DNA of 64,000 nt from an uncultured Oscillospiraceae bacterium (GCA_900554335.1 USGT01000001.1:62001-126000), one strand, 5' to 3'; positions 52,590 through 61,758 are shown, numbered from the stretch's first letter. The notes: generated by a model not told the origin, from the sequence alone. Numbers and translations are program-made.

Positions 52590-52623
52590 CAAAAGAAAAA
52601 GCACCTGCAAAAATGCAAATGCT
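52590..52623 (-). terminator. Intrinsic terminator of the minus-strand contractile-system operon
   Basis: On the minus strand a nine-base-pair stem (52615-52623 with 52601-52609, G-U pairs allowed) is followed by TTTTTC. It lies about 22 bases after the stop codon of the 706-residue protein gene. Confidence 0.75.
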
Positions 52624-52644
52624 TTAATTTTTATTTTGTTGTAG

Positions 52645-54765
52645 TTAATTATCATCGATTTTGCATAAGCTTTCTATTGATGCTATTTCTTTTTCGTTAT
52701 ACCCACATGTACTTAAAATACTTTTAAAATCTAAATTTTTACTAATTGCAGAGGCTATTTCTGAAATTTTTTCATTTAATTGAATTATTATATTTTCTTG
52801 GTTTAAATCATTTAATTCTTTACTTAATTCTCCAAGACTAGATCTTAATTTGCTTAAATCGATTTTATTATTATTTTTCAAGGATCTTTTAGTTTCGTCA
52901 TATAGTGAAAATATTATTTCATTGGTTTTTGATAATGCTTGTTTTAATTTTCCGTTATTATTTGTAAATTTTTGGAGAGCGTATATATATTTTTGGTAGT
53001 TTGAAGTATAATTAAATGTATCGTCGACCGTGCTACTCGTACCATTTATAATTTTGCTTAATGTACCTGCAAAATTTGTTTTGAAGGATTCTGTACTATA
53101 TAAATCATTAGCACTATCATTTGTGTTACCAGTAGTACCTGTATAATTTAATATAGTTTTAAGATATCTTAAAATTGCAAATTTACCAACTGAGGTAACT
53201 TCAACTTTTTTATTATCATTAATTTTATCTAAACTGCTTTCAAAAGGATCATTATCATGATTCTCATCATAAAATTCTTCTTGGCGAATCATTTCTCTAA
53301 GCACATCGTATTGAAAATCATAGTTGTAATCTTTCGGTTCATTTTTGGTTCTTAAAAGCGGAAGCAGTATTTTCCCTGTATTTATGGCTTTTTCGTTTTC
53401 GAGTTTTTCTTCGTAAACATAATTGCCATTTTCTTCTTTTTTGACTTTAACTTTGGCATTTTCATATAAATCAAAAAGTGCATTTCTTATCATTGTTTCC
53501 ACTTTTTCAGAATATTTAAACCTGTCAAGCGCGCGAATTTTATCTGCATATGTTTGTTCCATGCTTAGGCGTAACATCCGGGCTTCCTTCGGGTTTTCGG
53601 CGCTTTTTGCAACTTCTTGCAGGTCTTCTTCACTGGCAACGATTTTCAAATTTTTTTCATTTCCAACGAGTTGGCTTTCAATCGCTTTTATAGAATTGAA
53701 ATTGCGCACCAATTCCGCAATAGGCTTATTTTTTCCAAAGGGGCCTGAAGAATATTTTAAAAGCTCATTAAGCAATTCGCTAAGTTTTTCAATGCCGTCT
53801 TTGGTTGCCATTCCGTATGTTCCTTGCGTCGCTATGGCTCTTGCTTTTTCTCTTAAATCTTCGGCTTTTTCATCGTTATTCATGTTGCTAGCATCTTGCC
53901 ATGTTGATTTTTCTGAATCTTTTTTAGATTTTTTTTCATCTGTAATTGTAACTTCTTTCGGGTTTTCTTCACCGTTTTGACTATTTAAATCGTTTTCGTA
54001 CAAATCATCTATAAGGTCTTCCATGTCATCTTCGTATAAATCTAAGTTATTGTAATCTGTAAGCAACATCAACAGCAACGCAGCCACACATTTTTTTATG
54101 TTTTCTTTGCTTTCTCCTTTGGCTTTCATTTTAGTTGCCAATTCGCTTATCAATTCAATTATTTTTTCTTCACTGGGCTCTTCGTCTTCTTCGTCATTTT
54201 CGTCCTCTTGGGTATTTTTATAATAATTGTAGCCTTCTTCAGAGTTTTCTTCTTCGGATTCATTGATTGAAGTAGTATATTCCGAAACTATTTCTTTTTT
54301 TTCAGCATTTACGTCTTTGCCTTCTGCAATGTCTTCTAATTCATCATCATCTTCGTCGTAATCTTCATCATCTTCGCTATCTTCTTCATCTTCACTATCT
54401 TCGTCTTCACTGTATTCATTATCTTCATCTTCGCCTTCTTCATCGGAAGTTTCAGAATTTTTTTCATTATTTTTGCCTTTTTTCTTTTTTGCTAATATAT
54501 CTCGAATCTTTTGGCCTTCGATGCTAAGGCTTTCTTTATCTGATTTCAGATCATCAATTTCGTCATTAAAGCTATCTTCCAGGAACATTTTGTGTATATC
54601 GCGGTTTTTTGTTACAGACTTCGGAATAGAATAAAGCATCCCAGTAAGAGCAGCAACATTTTCTTCTTGATTTTTAGAAATATTTTCAAGCTCGCCGCCA
54701 AGCAAATTTTTATTTTTCATTGCTTCTTCAAGGTCCATTAACTCTATTGTTTTTGTTGATAACAT
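52645..54765 (-). CDS. Large acidic protein in an operon with a CIS tube-domain protein, unknown
   Basis: The 706-residue protein is not recognised. Residues about 95-150 are an almost uninterrupted Asp/Glu/Ser tract, and a second acidic stretch spans about 165-205. From about 290 to 706 the protein is helical, with Asn/Thr-rich stretches near 555-610. It has no signal peptide or membrane helix. The C-terminal third uses more AT-rich codons than the N-terminal two thirds. AAAGGAGGAAA is its ribosome site. Cotranscription with an Afp7-like component suggests a cargo, tape or assembly protein of the contractile system; this is inference. Confidence 0.8.
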   Translation of the reverse strand: MLSTKTIELMDLEEAMKNKNLLGGELENISKNQEENVAALTGMLYSIPKSVTKNRDIHKMFLEDSFNDEIDDLKSDKESLSIEGQKIRDILAKKKKGKNNEKNSETSDEEGEDEDNEYSEDEDSEDEEDSEDDEDYDEDDDELEDIAEGKDVNAEKKEIVSEYTTSINESEEENSEEGYNYYKNTQEDENDEEDEEPSEEKIIELISELATKMKAKGESKENIKKCVAALLLMLLTDYNNLDLYEDDMEDLIDDLYENDLNSQNGEENPKEVTITDEKKSKKDSEKSTWQDASNMNNDEKAEDLREKARAIATQGTYGMATKDGIEKLSELLNELLKYSSGPFGKNKPIAELVRNFNSIKAIESQLVGNEKNLKIVASEEDLQEVAKSAENPKEARMLRLSMEQTYADKIRALDRFKYSEKVETMIRNALFDLYENAKVKVKKEENGNYVYEEKLENEKAINTGKILLPLLRTKNEPKDYNYDFQYDVLREMIRQEEFYDENHDNDPFESSLDKINDNKKVEVTSVGKFAILRYLKTILNYTGTTGNTNDSANDLYSTESFKTNFAGTLSKIINGTSSTVDDTFNYTSNYQKYIYALQKFTNNNGKLKQALSKTNEIIFSLYDETKRSLKNNNKIDLSKLRSSLGELSKELNDLNQENIIIQLNEKISEIASAISKNLDFKSILSTCGYNEKEIASIESLCKIDDN

Positions 54766-54803
54766 CGAATTTTCCTCCTTTATTTTTTAATTTACATTAG
54801 GTT

Positions 54804-55559
54804 TTATGATCTTAATGATTGAACTACTCCCAAAGCTATGCCGCCCATTTCTTTTGCGCCTGTAAGGCCTGCCAAGGCTGCTTTGTTCAAGCTGTCGCTC
54901 ACTTTGGTGTAAGCAACCACATCTCTTGTTACATTTTTTAGTTCTTGCCCATCAGGCATTGCTTCTACTGTCATTGAAACCGTTGCTTCGCATTTAAGCG
55001 GACTGCCCCACCTTGAAAAGGCAGTGTATTCAGCGCTGACACCTGATATTATTCCAAAATATTCTATTTCGCCCCATTTAAAAAGAACTTTTGATGCTCT
55101 TTGATACATAGTGTCAGTGCCTATCTCTAGCAAAGTAGGAAGGGAAGTATAGTCTTTGTTAAAAAGAGAAACATCTTTTCCAATGAATTCTCCTCCAGCG
55201 ATGTAGTCATCGTAAATATCAAACCAAAGGCGAATATCAATCGAATCGTTAGAATTATAGCCGTCAGAAGTATATTTGCTTTTGTCACCGCCGCTGATGA
55301 AGCCTTGGTGATCTGTTTTTCTTGATGCAGCGTGGGAAAGGTGTTCTGGATTTATTTGAACTGGCAAAACCTCTACTATTTCATAAGGCGATGTGCCCGT
55401 TGGGTCATATGATAATAAATAAAAAACGGCTTTTGTAACGATGCTAAAATCATTGAGTACACCTGTGCGATAGTCTGTTCTTATTAATCCTTTTTTTATT
55501 TTCTTTCGTGTGTCGTTTAGTTTATTTGCGGCTTTAAAAGTTTTATCAATGATGCCCAT
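54804..55559 (-). CDS. CIS tube-domain protein, Afp7-like baseplate component
   Basis: The 251-residue protein has the features of the contractile-injection-system tube N-terminal domain of Afp7: VLPVQINPEHLSHAASR near residue 64, the SIDIRLWFDIYDDY strand, and LFKWGEIEYFGIISGVSAEYTAF ending in GSPLKCEATVSM, quoted in part as FKWGEIEYFG and YTAFSRWGSPL. The C-terminal LysM of Afp7 is absent; a short Ala/Gly-rich tail replaces it. The main operon at 9.7-28.4 kb has no such gene. A perfect consensus promoter drives it. It may join tube and hub, as Afp7 does. Confidence 0.78.
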   Translation of the reverse strand: MGIIDKTFKAANKLNDTRKKIKKGLIRTDYRTGVLNDFSIVTKAVFYLLSYDPTGTSPYEIVEVLPVQINPEHLSHAASRKTDHQGFISGGDKSKYTSDGYNSNDSIDIRLWFDIYDDYIAGGEFIGKDVSLFNKDYTSLPTLLEIGTDTMYQRASKVLFKWGEIEYFGIISGVSAEYTAFSRWGSPLKCEATVSMTVEAMPDGQELKNVTRDVVAYTKVSDSLNKAALAGLTGAKEMGGIALGVVQSLRS

Positions 55560-55612
55560 AACTTATACCTTCCTTTTAAAAAATAGTATCATCTGAATAA
55601 TAATTAACTCCA

Positions 55613-55641
55613 ATTATATATCTAATAGTACAATATGTCAA
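55613..55641 (-). promoter_or_regulatory. Consensus SigA promoter for the minus-strand contractile-system operon
   Basis: On the minus strand TTGACA (55636-55641) and TATAAT (55613-55618) are separated by exactly 17 bases. The leader of about 47 bases carries AAGGAAGG before the ATG. Confidence 0.85.
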
Positions 55642-55739
55642 TAATTAATTTGTTCAAAGTAATGTTTTTAAACTCTTTAAAATTACTTCGTTATGTGATA
55701 GAATTTTATTTAAAGAAATAAAAAAAGCGGAGGAAAATT

Positions 55740-56231
55740 TTGAAATTAAAATATTTAGCATTACTTTTTTTGCCGTTGATTTTATCAGGTTGCACGGGCA
55801 ACGATTTTTTTGATATTCAAGGAAGCATGAAAGAGCCCAGGCTTTCGCAGGAACATCAAAATCTTATTGAATCTGCTGAGAAATATTTGGGCTGTGAATT
55901 TAGTTTTTGCTATAAATTCGTCAATAATCGCTATTGCGCCGCGACGGAACATGATTTTGGAAATAACAAAACTTACAGCGTAATAATTTGCAAGCCTGAA
56001 GATAACCCCCGAGATGTGCATATTCTTTTTTTGAAGTATGAAAGCATGGAACATTGGAGCATTGTGGGCGACATTGTGAGCCCTGAGCCGGAAATTGACA
56101 AAATTTATCTCAAAGATGTTAACGGAAACGGAATTGACGAAATTTTGCTTTGCAAAGGCTCTAAAACTGAGGTTTACGGCATAAATGAAAAAGAAGTTTT
56201 TAAACTTGAATCTTTAGAAAATTCACTTTAA
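55740..56231 (+). CDS. Small lipoprotein, unknown
   Basis: The 163-residue protein has a lipoprotein signal ending LILSGC, with the modified Cys at about residue 18, so it should be anchored outside the cytoplasmic membrane. The rest is a small globular domain with three or four Cys and a calcium-loop-like DVNGNGIDEI segment near residue 130. TTG 55740 follows GCGGAGGA. It precedes a two-component system and may be sensed by, or regulated with, it. Confidence 0.8.
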   Translation: MKLKYLALLFLPLILSGCTGNDFFDIQGSMKEPRLSQEHQNLIESAEKYLGCEFSFCYKFVNNRYCAATEHDFGNNKTYSVIICKPEDNPRDVHILFLKYESMEHWSIVGDIVSPEPEIDKIYLKDVNGNGIDEILLCKGSKTEVYGINEKEVFKLESLENSL

Positions 56232-56263
56232 TTTTAGACATCAAATAAAAGGAGAAATGAACA

Positions 56264-56965
56264 ATGAAAAGAGTACTTATTGCTGAAGATGAAACCGCTA
56301 TTAGGGAATTTGAAGTCATAAACCTTGAACGCTCGGGCTATGAGGTAGTTGACACTGACAGCGGCGAAAAAGCGCTTGAAATGTTCGAACATTATAACGG
56401 AGATTTTGATTTAGCGGTGCTTGACATAATGCTGCCAGGGATTGACGGAATTAAGGTTTGCAAAGAACTGAGAAAAAGAAGCAGCACGCTTGGAATAATT
56501 CTTTTAACGGCCAAAACTCAAGAAATAGACAAAGTTAGCGGCCTTATGCTCGGCGCAGATGATTACATAACCAAGCCTTTCAGCCCTTCGGAGCTCGTTG
56601 CAAGAGTGGATGCACTTTACAGAAGAGTTGCGCTTAACTCAATGAGAGCTGAAAATAAATTCCAGGAAGAAATTAAGTTTGGCGAGTTCGTTTTGAATCT
56701 CAGAAACAGGGCTCTTAAAAAGAGAGGCCATGTCATCGAGCTTACTCAAGTTGAGTTTCAAATTATGGAATACTTTTTTTCAAACCCAGGAACAGTTCTT
56801 AGCAGAAGCCAGATTTTCAGCCAGGTTTGGCGCGAATCTAAAAGCGGCGAAGAAAAAATAGTTGATGTTAACATAAGAAGGCTTAGAATGAAAATAGAAG
56901 ACGACCCTTCTGCTCCGAGGCATATAATCACCGTTTGGGGCATGGGCTACAAATGGGAGAATTAA
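56264..56965 (+). CDS. OmpR/PhoB-type response regulator
   Basis: The 233-residue regulator has a receiver domain with phospho-acceptor Asp54 (VLDIMLPG) and Lys in ITKPFSP, and a C-terminal winged-helix DNA-binding domain with VEFQIMEYFFSNPG and VDVNIRRLRMKI. The histidine kinase follows one base after the stop codon. The signal is unknown; the set resembles PhoP/ResD/WalR-type systems. Confidence 0.95.
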   Translation: MKRVLIAEDETAIREFEVINLERSGYEVVDTDSGEKALEMFEHYNGDFDLAVLDIMLPGIDGIKVCKELRKRSSTLGIILLTAKTQEIDKVSGLMLGADDYITKPFSPSELVARVDALYRRVALNSMRAENKFQEEIKFGEFVLNLRNRALKKRGHVIELTQVEFQIMEYFFSNPGTVLSRSQIFSQVWRESKSGEEKIVDVNIRRLRMKIEDDPSAPRHIITVWGMGYKWEN

Positions 56966-56966
56966 A

Positions 56967-58406
56967 ATGACATCTGTAAACGGAATAAAAAAACGATGGA
57001 TATTTAATAATCTTGGTTTTGTTGTTGGAATTTTTGCCGTTTTGGTTGTTGCTTTTAATTTCATGATAAGGGGCTATTTTTACAGCGGGATTCAGCAGGC
57101 TGTTCTTGGCAGGTCGAAGGAAGTTTACACTTTTTTCAAAGATTGCTGTGGCGAAAGGGCAGATAATTTTGCGGCTAAAGCCGTTGATTACATTGAAGAA
57201 GTGGCTAGGGAAAAGAAGTTTGAGGTAATGGTTTTTGACAAAAGCGACGAAGTGATTTTAACTTCTGCTGCGTTTTTGCCTCAAGAACTGCAAACTTACC
57301 CAGATTATTGGGAAGCTAAGAATAAAGACGTTGGAATTTGGATAGGAAGAAGCGCCACAGGCGAGAAAATCCTGGCTGTTAGCAGGAGCCTTTATTGCGA
57401 AGACGGCGAATATATTGGAACCATAAGATATGTTGTTTCGCTTGAAACCGCAAGAGGAAGAATTTACATAAGCACGCTTCTTTTAATGTTCATAGAGCTT
57501 TTAATTATTCTTTTCATGATTTTTTCGGCAACTTATTTCATAAAGTCAATTGTCAACCCCGTGAGTGACATCAGCGCTAAATCACGGCTTATTGCTCAAG
57601 GAAATTTTAATATTAAAATTGACAAAAAATACAACGATGAAATAGGCCAGCTTAGCGATGCAATCAACAATATGGCCGCCGAACTTAAAGAATCTGAAAA
57701 ACTTAAAAACGATTTTATTTCTTCGATTTCTCATGAGTTAAGAACGCCTCTTACGGCGATAAAAGGCTGGGCAGAAACAATGCAAATTTGCGATTCCGAC
57801 CCTGCTACGATGAAAAGAGGCCTCGAAGTTATTGTTAAAGAAGCTGGCAGGCTTTCATCGATAGTTGAAGAAATGCTAGATTTTTCCAGCATGAGGGAAA
57901 GAAAAGTGAAGCTCGTTAAAGAAAAAATAGACATCCTCGCTGAGCTTAGCGAAGCGGTTTATATGTTCAAAAACAGAGCTGAACACGAGAAAAAGACGCT
58001 CATTTATTCCGAGCCGAAGATGCTTCCGACGGTTCTTGGCGACAAAAACAGGCTTAAACAAGTTTTCATAAATATTATTGATAATGCGCTTAAATATACT
58101 TCCGAGGGCGGCGGCGTGAGCGTTAGCACGGCTGAAAAAGACGGCGAAATTTTGATCAGTGTTACAGATAACGGCTGCGGAATACCAAGCGAACACTTGC
58201 CGAATGTTAAAAAGAAATTTTACAAAGCAAATCACCTTCAAAGGGGCTCTGGAATAGGCCTTGCGATAGTTGACGAAATAGTTGAGCTTCACGGCGGCAA
58301 GCTTGAAATAATCAGCGAAGAAGGCTTTGGAACGACCGTTACTGTGGTGTTGCCGGTTTACAACGCAAATGTTTCTGCAAGTGGGGATAGCTATGAAGGT
58401 ACGTGA
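56967..58406 (+). CDS. Membrane sensor histidine kinase
   Basis: The 479-residue kinase has two transmembrane helices (about 14-34 and 172-196) bounding an extracytoplasmic sensor of about 135 residues, a HAMP domain, the HisKA motif SHELRTPLTAIKGW with phospho-acceptor His256, and an HATPase with the N box NIIDNALKY and G boxes DNGCGI and GSGIGLAIV. It pairs with the response regulator just upstream. Its last 14 bases overlap prmC. Confidence 0.95.
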   Translation: MTSVNGIKKRWIFNNLGFVVGIFAVLVVAFNFMIRGYFYSGIQQAVLGRSKEVYTFFKDCCGERADNFAAKAVDYIEEVAREKKFEVMVFDKSDEVILTSAAFLPQELQTYPDYWEAKNKDVGIWIGRSATGEKILAVSRSLYCEDGEYIGTIRYVVSLETARGRIYISTLLLMFIELLIILFMIFSATYFIKSIVNPVSDISAKSRLIAQGNFNIKIDKKYNDEIGQLSDAINNMAAELKESEKLKNDFISSISHELRTPLTAIKGWAETMQICDSDPATMKRGLEVIVKEAGRLSSIVEEMLDFSSMRERKVKLVKEKIDILAELSEAVYMFKNRAEHEKKTLIYSEPKMLPTVLGDKNRLKQVFINIIDNALKYTSEGGGVSVSTAEKDGEILISVTDNGCGIPSEHLPNVKKKFYKANHLQRGSGIGLAIVDEIVELHGGKLEIISEEGFGTTVTVVLPVYNANVSASGDSYEGT

Positions 58407-59241
58407 GTTTTATGATTTTGCAAGAAAAAATTTGCCTCTATTAGACGAAAAAGAAGCAAAAAACGAAGCGAATATTCTTTTGCAGTACTGTTTGAAGCTT
58501 GATTTCACCGGCATTTTTTTGGAAAGAGAAAGAAATTTGACAGAAAAAGAGCTTGAATTCCTCGAAAATGCTATTTCTTTGCGAAGCAGCGGCGTGCCGG
58601 TTCAATATATTTTGGGCTCGTGGGAATTCATGAACATGAATCTAAAAGTTGGCGAAGGTGTGTTAATTCCTAGGGAAGACACGGCAGTTTTGGTTGAAAC
58701 GGTTATTAAAAACGCTAATTTTTCGAAAAAATTTAATTTAATCGACCTTTGCAGCGGCACGGGCTGCGTTGCGCTTGCGCTTGAAAAAAATCTCAAAAAT
58801 TTTAATGAAATTTATGCTCTTGAATACTCCGAAAAGGCATTTGAATATTTAAGCGAGAACATAAAAAGTCTTGGAAGCAAAGTGAAAGCTATTAAGGGAA
58901 ACGTTTTTGAGGATTATAATCTTTTCGAAGATGATTATTTTGACTGCATAGTTTCCAATCCGCCCTACATTAAAACTGCAGACGTTAAAATGCTTGACAG
59001 AGAAGTTCTTCACGAGCCTGAAACCGCCCTTGACGGCGGTGAAACTGGGCTTGATTTTTACAGTGAAATATGCAAGTTGTGGGCCTGCAAAATAAAATCT
59101 GGCGGAATTTTAGCTTTTGAAATAGGGCAGGGCATGCATGATGATGTGGCCGAAATTATGAATAATTCAGGTTTTGAGAAAATAAGTTTTTCAAAAGACA
59201 TAAACGAAATAATTCGCTGCGTTATGGGGGTTAAAAAATAA
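58393..59241 (+). CDS. prmC: Peptide chain release factor N5-glutamine methyltransferase
   Basis: PrmC methylates the Gln of the GGQ motif in release factors RF1 and RF2. The 282-residue protein has an N-terminal helical domain, the SAM-binding DLCSGTGCVALAL motif and catalytic NPPY in VSNPPYIKT. ATG 58393 overlaps the end of the kinase gene. prfA, the usual neighbour, is not in the window. Confidence 0.95.
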   Translation: MKVREFYDFARKNLPLLDEKEAKNEANILLQYCLKLDFTGIFLERERNLTEKELEFLENAISLRSSGVPVQYILGSWEFMNMNLKVGEGVLIPREDTAVLVETVIKNANFSKKFNLIDLCSGTGCVALALEKNLKNFNEIYALEYSEKAFEYLSENIKSLGSKVKAIKGNVFEDYNLFEDDYFDCIVSNPPYIKTADVKMLDREVLHEPETALDGGETGLDFYSEICKLWACKIKSGGILAFEIGQGMHDDVAEIMNNSGFEKISFSKDINEIIRCVMGVKK

Positions 59242-59325
59242 AGAGTATTTTCAAATTCTTTGGTTAAAATAATATCGTGGTTTCAAATTTTGAAATCTCA
59301 AATTATGGCTAAAGGAGAAATGATT

Positions 59326-59511
59326 ATGTTACTCAAAAATTTTAATCATGCAGCACCCGAAAACGTTAACGGAGAAAGCAAAAAAGAAAATGTGAACTCG
59401 AATTATGAAAGTAATTCAAGGCCACACTTTGAAACCGGGAACAGCCAAAAGCAAGACCCTTATTCAGGAATGAACAAAAACGACGAAGAAAGACCGCAAA
59501 TTAATTTATAA
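59326..59511 (+). CDS. Small hydrophilic protein, unknown
   Basis: ATG 59326 follows AAAGGAG by eight bases, giving 61 residues. The protein is rich in Asn, Ser, Glu and Lys, has no hydrophobic core or Cys, and is probably disordered. No family is recognised. It might be a small spore- or stress-related protein, but nothing in the sequence proves that. Confidence 0.5.
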   Translation: MLLKNFNHAAPENVNGESKKENVNSNYESNSRPHFETGNSQKQDPYSGMNKNDEERPQINL

Positions 59512-59513
59512 AA

Positions 59514-59554
59514 CAAAAAAAGCAGGCAATCACTAGTTTTTTAGTGGCTGCCTG
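59514..59554 (-). terminator. Terminator between convergent genes
   Basis: A stem of 11 base pairs with one mismatch (59523-59535 with 59542-59554, loop within GTTTTT) is followed on the minus strand by TTTTTTT. It ends the pspC transcript and may work weakly on the plus strand too. Confidence 0.75.
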
Positions 59555-59560
59555 TTAAAT

Positions 59561-59806
59561 TTAGTCTTCTTTTTTCTCTTTTGGCTCACTTTTTACTTCC
59601 GCCTCGATTATGTCGCTTCTTTCCGGCATTGCCAGCGCGCAAATAAGGTAAGCCAGCACCCCTAAAACTCCTAAACCGCAAAAAAGCGTCATTAAAATCC
59701 ATGCTATTCTCACTAAAGTTGAATCTATATTGAAATATTCCGCTATTCCTCCGCAAACGCCAAGGATTTTTCTGTCTGTCTTTGAACGTGTTAATCTTTT
59801 TTTCAT
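59561..59806 (-). CDS. PspC domain protein
   Basis: The 81-residue protein has the PspC signature (RSKTDRKILGVCGGIAEYF, then the membrane helix IAWILMTLFCGLGVLGVLAY) and a short charged end. PspC domains act as membrane sensors or anchors in envelope-stress systems; in Gram-positive bacteria many are stand-alone. GAGGCTAG-type site precedes the ATG. Confidence 0.93.
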   Translation of the reverse strand: MKKRLTRSKTDRKILGVCGGIAEYFNIDSTLVRIAWILMTLFCGLGVLGVLAYLICALAMPERSDIIEAEVKSEPKEKKED

Positions 59807-59820
59807 TTTCTAGCCTCTTT

Positions 59821-60627
59821 TTAAAACTTTATTTTGAAAGATGCTTCATTTTCAATTTTATATTTCTTTTGGAATTTTTCAAGAACATTTACATATTTGT
59901 TGAATTCTATAATTATTTTATCATATTCTTTTTTCAAAATTAAATCTATTATTTTGTGGTTTCTTTCTATGGTTTTTTCGTTTATTTCATTTTCGGCAGA
60001 GCTGTAGGATTTTGCCACGATTTCTTTTTTGCTTTCGAGCGTTTTGACTAAATTTTCAAAGTTTGAATTATTAAAATATGTTTTTTCGGGCTCTAAAACT
60101 GGGATATCTTTTAGGAATTCGCTTCTTTTTTTCAAATATTCTGTGTCTAAGGCGTTTTTTGCTAATTTGAATCCATCTTCTAAATTTGTTTTGTTCATAG
60201 CGTACTGTGCGCCTTCGAGCCTGGCCTTAGCATGTTCATAGTTTTCTTCGAGTTTTTTATTCACTAAATTGCTGTAAATTTTTGGCGCTCGTGAGCTGAT
60301 TATTTCATACTGCTTTTTTATATTAATTTGAGTTTTAGCAAACTTTTTAATGCACTTTATTATTTTGTTGTAAATATTTTCTTCATAGTCTTTGATTATG
60401 AAATCCTTGGTTATTTTTTTGTTTTTAAATTTAGCATTTTTGCTTATTTTTGCTTTGATATCTGCTTTTTTAAATTCAAAATTCTTAAAACATTTTTCAT
60501 ATTCCGGGAGAGGTTTTGCTTTTTTGGGCTTTATTTTTCTTCCTATTTTTTGAAGTATTTTATTTTCGGAATGTCTAAGACTCTTTGAAATTTTACTTCT
60601 AAGGTTTCTAATTTTGTTTTCGCTCAT
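59821..60627 (-). CDS. Lysine-rich helical protein, unknown
   Basis: The 268-residue protein is very Lys-rich and mostly helical, with basic residues clustered in the first 60. I set the start at 60627 because GGAAGG precedes that ATG; the 26 residues upstream would add a hydrophobic segment but no ribosome site. No signal peptide results from this start. No family is recognised. It is flanked by pspC and the gerW-ytfI pair on the same strand. Confidence 0.65.
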   Translation of the reverse strand: MSENKIRNLRSKISKSLRHSENKILQKIGRKIKPKKAKPLPEYEKCFKNFEFKKADIKAKISKNAKFKNKKITKDFIIKDYEENIYNKIIKCIKKFAKTQINIKKQYEIISSRAPKIYSNLVNKKLEENYEHAKARLEGAQYAMNKTNLEDGFKLAKNALDTEYLKKRSEFLKDIPVLEPEKTYFNNSNFENLVKTLESKKEIVAKSYSSAENEINEKTIERNHKIIDLILKKEYDKIIIEFNKYVNVLEKFQKKYKIENEASFKIKF

Positions 60628-60716
60628 AATTAATTCCTTCCTGCAAAAGATAATTAAGTGAAAAATCACTATAAAAATCATAATGCAAGAAGGAAAATTA
60701 ATCAAGTAGTTTAAAA

Positions 60717-61094
60717 TTATTTTTCGGATTTTCTGTTTTTTATAGCTTTTGCTATTTTGTCTATTGCATCAGGTGCCATTGAAATAATTCTGTCGAGCGT
60801 TGTGTTGCTAAAAGATTCGATTTGAAGGAGCTTGACTTCTTCGCCTTTTATGATTAAAAACGCAACGGGAATTATGTTCACTCCCATGCCGTTACCGCCG
60901 CCAAACATGTCTTTCGAGCTTTTGCTTGAAAAGTCAGAACCTCCGGAAGCAAAGCCATAACTCACTTTCGAAACAGGAATAACCACAGTGCCGTCCGGGG
61001 TTGTTATTTCTTTGCCGATGACAGTGTCAGCATTAACGGTTTCTTTTAATTTTTCAAGAGATGAACTCATTAAATTTTCAACTTTTTCACTCAT
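60717..61094 (-). CDS. gerW: GerW family sporulation protein (YtfJ)
   Basis: The 125-residue protein has the GerW/YtfJ pattern: TVIGKEITTPDGTVVIPVSKVSYGFASGG near the start, a Gly-rich GGGNGMGVNIIPVAFLII, and a C-terminal helical end, quoted in part as PDGTVVIPVSKVSYGF. GerW is needed in Bacillus for spore germination with L-alanine. The start overlaps the end of ytfI by eight bases, the usual coupled pair. Confidence 0.93.
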   Translation of the reverse strand: MSEKVENLMSSSLEKLKETVNADTVIGKEITTPDGTVVIPVSKVSYGFASGGSDFSSKSSKDMFGGGNGMGVNIIPVAFLIIKGEEVKLLQIESFSNTTLDRIISMAPDAIDKIAKAIKNRKSEK

Positions 61095-61680
61095 TTTTAT
61101 CACCTTCATATTTTAAATTTTTAATTTCCTGAACATATTTTATCAAAAAATAAATCATGTAAATCGGCTGTAATTTTATGTCTAAATTCATCACCAAAGA
61201 GCTTTTTTCACTCATGAAATCTGGCGAAACACTAACTTCGTAGTTCTTAGGCTTTTTTGCGCAGCAAATCGCTGAAAATGCCGAGTAAACAGCCGAGGAG
61301 GCTTGTCCATAACGGGTTGCAGTTTCAAAAGCGTCGCTTCCGCCAACACTGAGTTTGAATGTTAAATCTTCAATTTTTGTGCGGCTTAAAATATTTAAAA
61401 CGAAGTCTTTTGACGCTTTTATAAAGTTTACAAAATACTGGATGCGGTCGATCAAACTTTTTGGTTTTTCATCATTTTTGCTTACTATTTCTTTATTTTC
61501 GACAGGTTGATTCTTGCTTTTTGCTTTCTTTTTAGATTTGTTTTTAACGCTGAATTTAATCCCGAAAATTTTCATGAAGATTCCTAGCTTTTCATTGTAG
61601 CTTACTATCAAATGAACAGGCAATAGCAAGAGCAAAATCAAAAAAGCTAAAATCGCCAAAATAACATAAAGTAAAACCAT
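61087..61680 (-). CDS. ytfI: DUF2953 protein (YtfI)
   Basis: The 197-residue protein has an N-terminal membrane helix (residues 2-22) followed by VSYNEKLGIFMKIFGIKF, typical of DUF2953, a charged linker and a conserved second half with a YGQASSAVYSAFSAI segment. The gene is directly upstream of gerW/ytfJ, as in Bacillus. ATG 61680 is used; GGTGAAAAT is its ribosome site. Confidence 0.88.
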   Translation of the reverse strand: MVLLYVILAILAFLILLLLLPVHLIVSYNEKLGIFMKIFGIKFSVKNKSKKKAKSKNQPVENKEIVSKNDEKPKSLIDRIQYFVNFIKASKDFVLNILSRTKIEDLTFKLSVGGSDAFETATRYGQASSAVYSAFSAICCAKKPKNYEVSVSPDFMSEKSSLVMNLDIKLQPIYMIYFLIKYVQEIKNLKYEGDKNE

Positions 61681-61758
61681 AATATTTTCACCACGATTCG
61701 ATGATGGATTTAACAATTTAGATATTTCCTAAAACCGCACAATATATACTCGCTAACT

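Noticed and set aside
53423..53980. Plus-strand Ser/Phe-rich frame opposite the acidic 706-residue gene.
   Set aside because: It is a shadow of Glu/Asp/Lys codons of the minus-strand gene and has no ribosome site.
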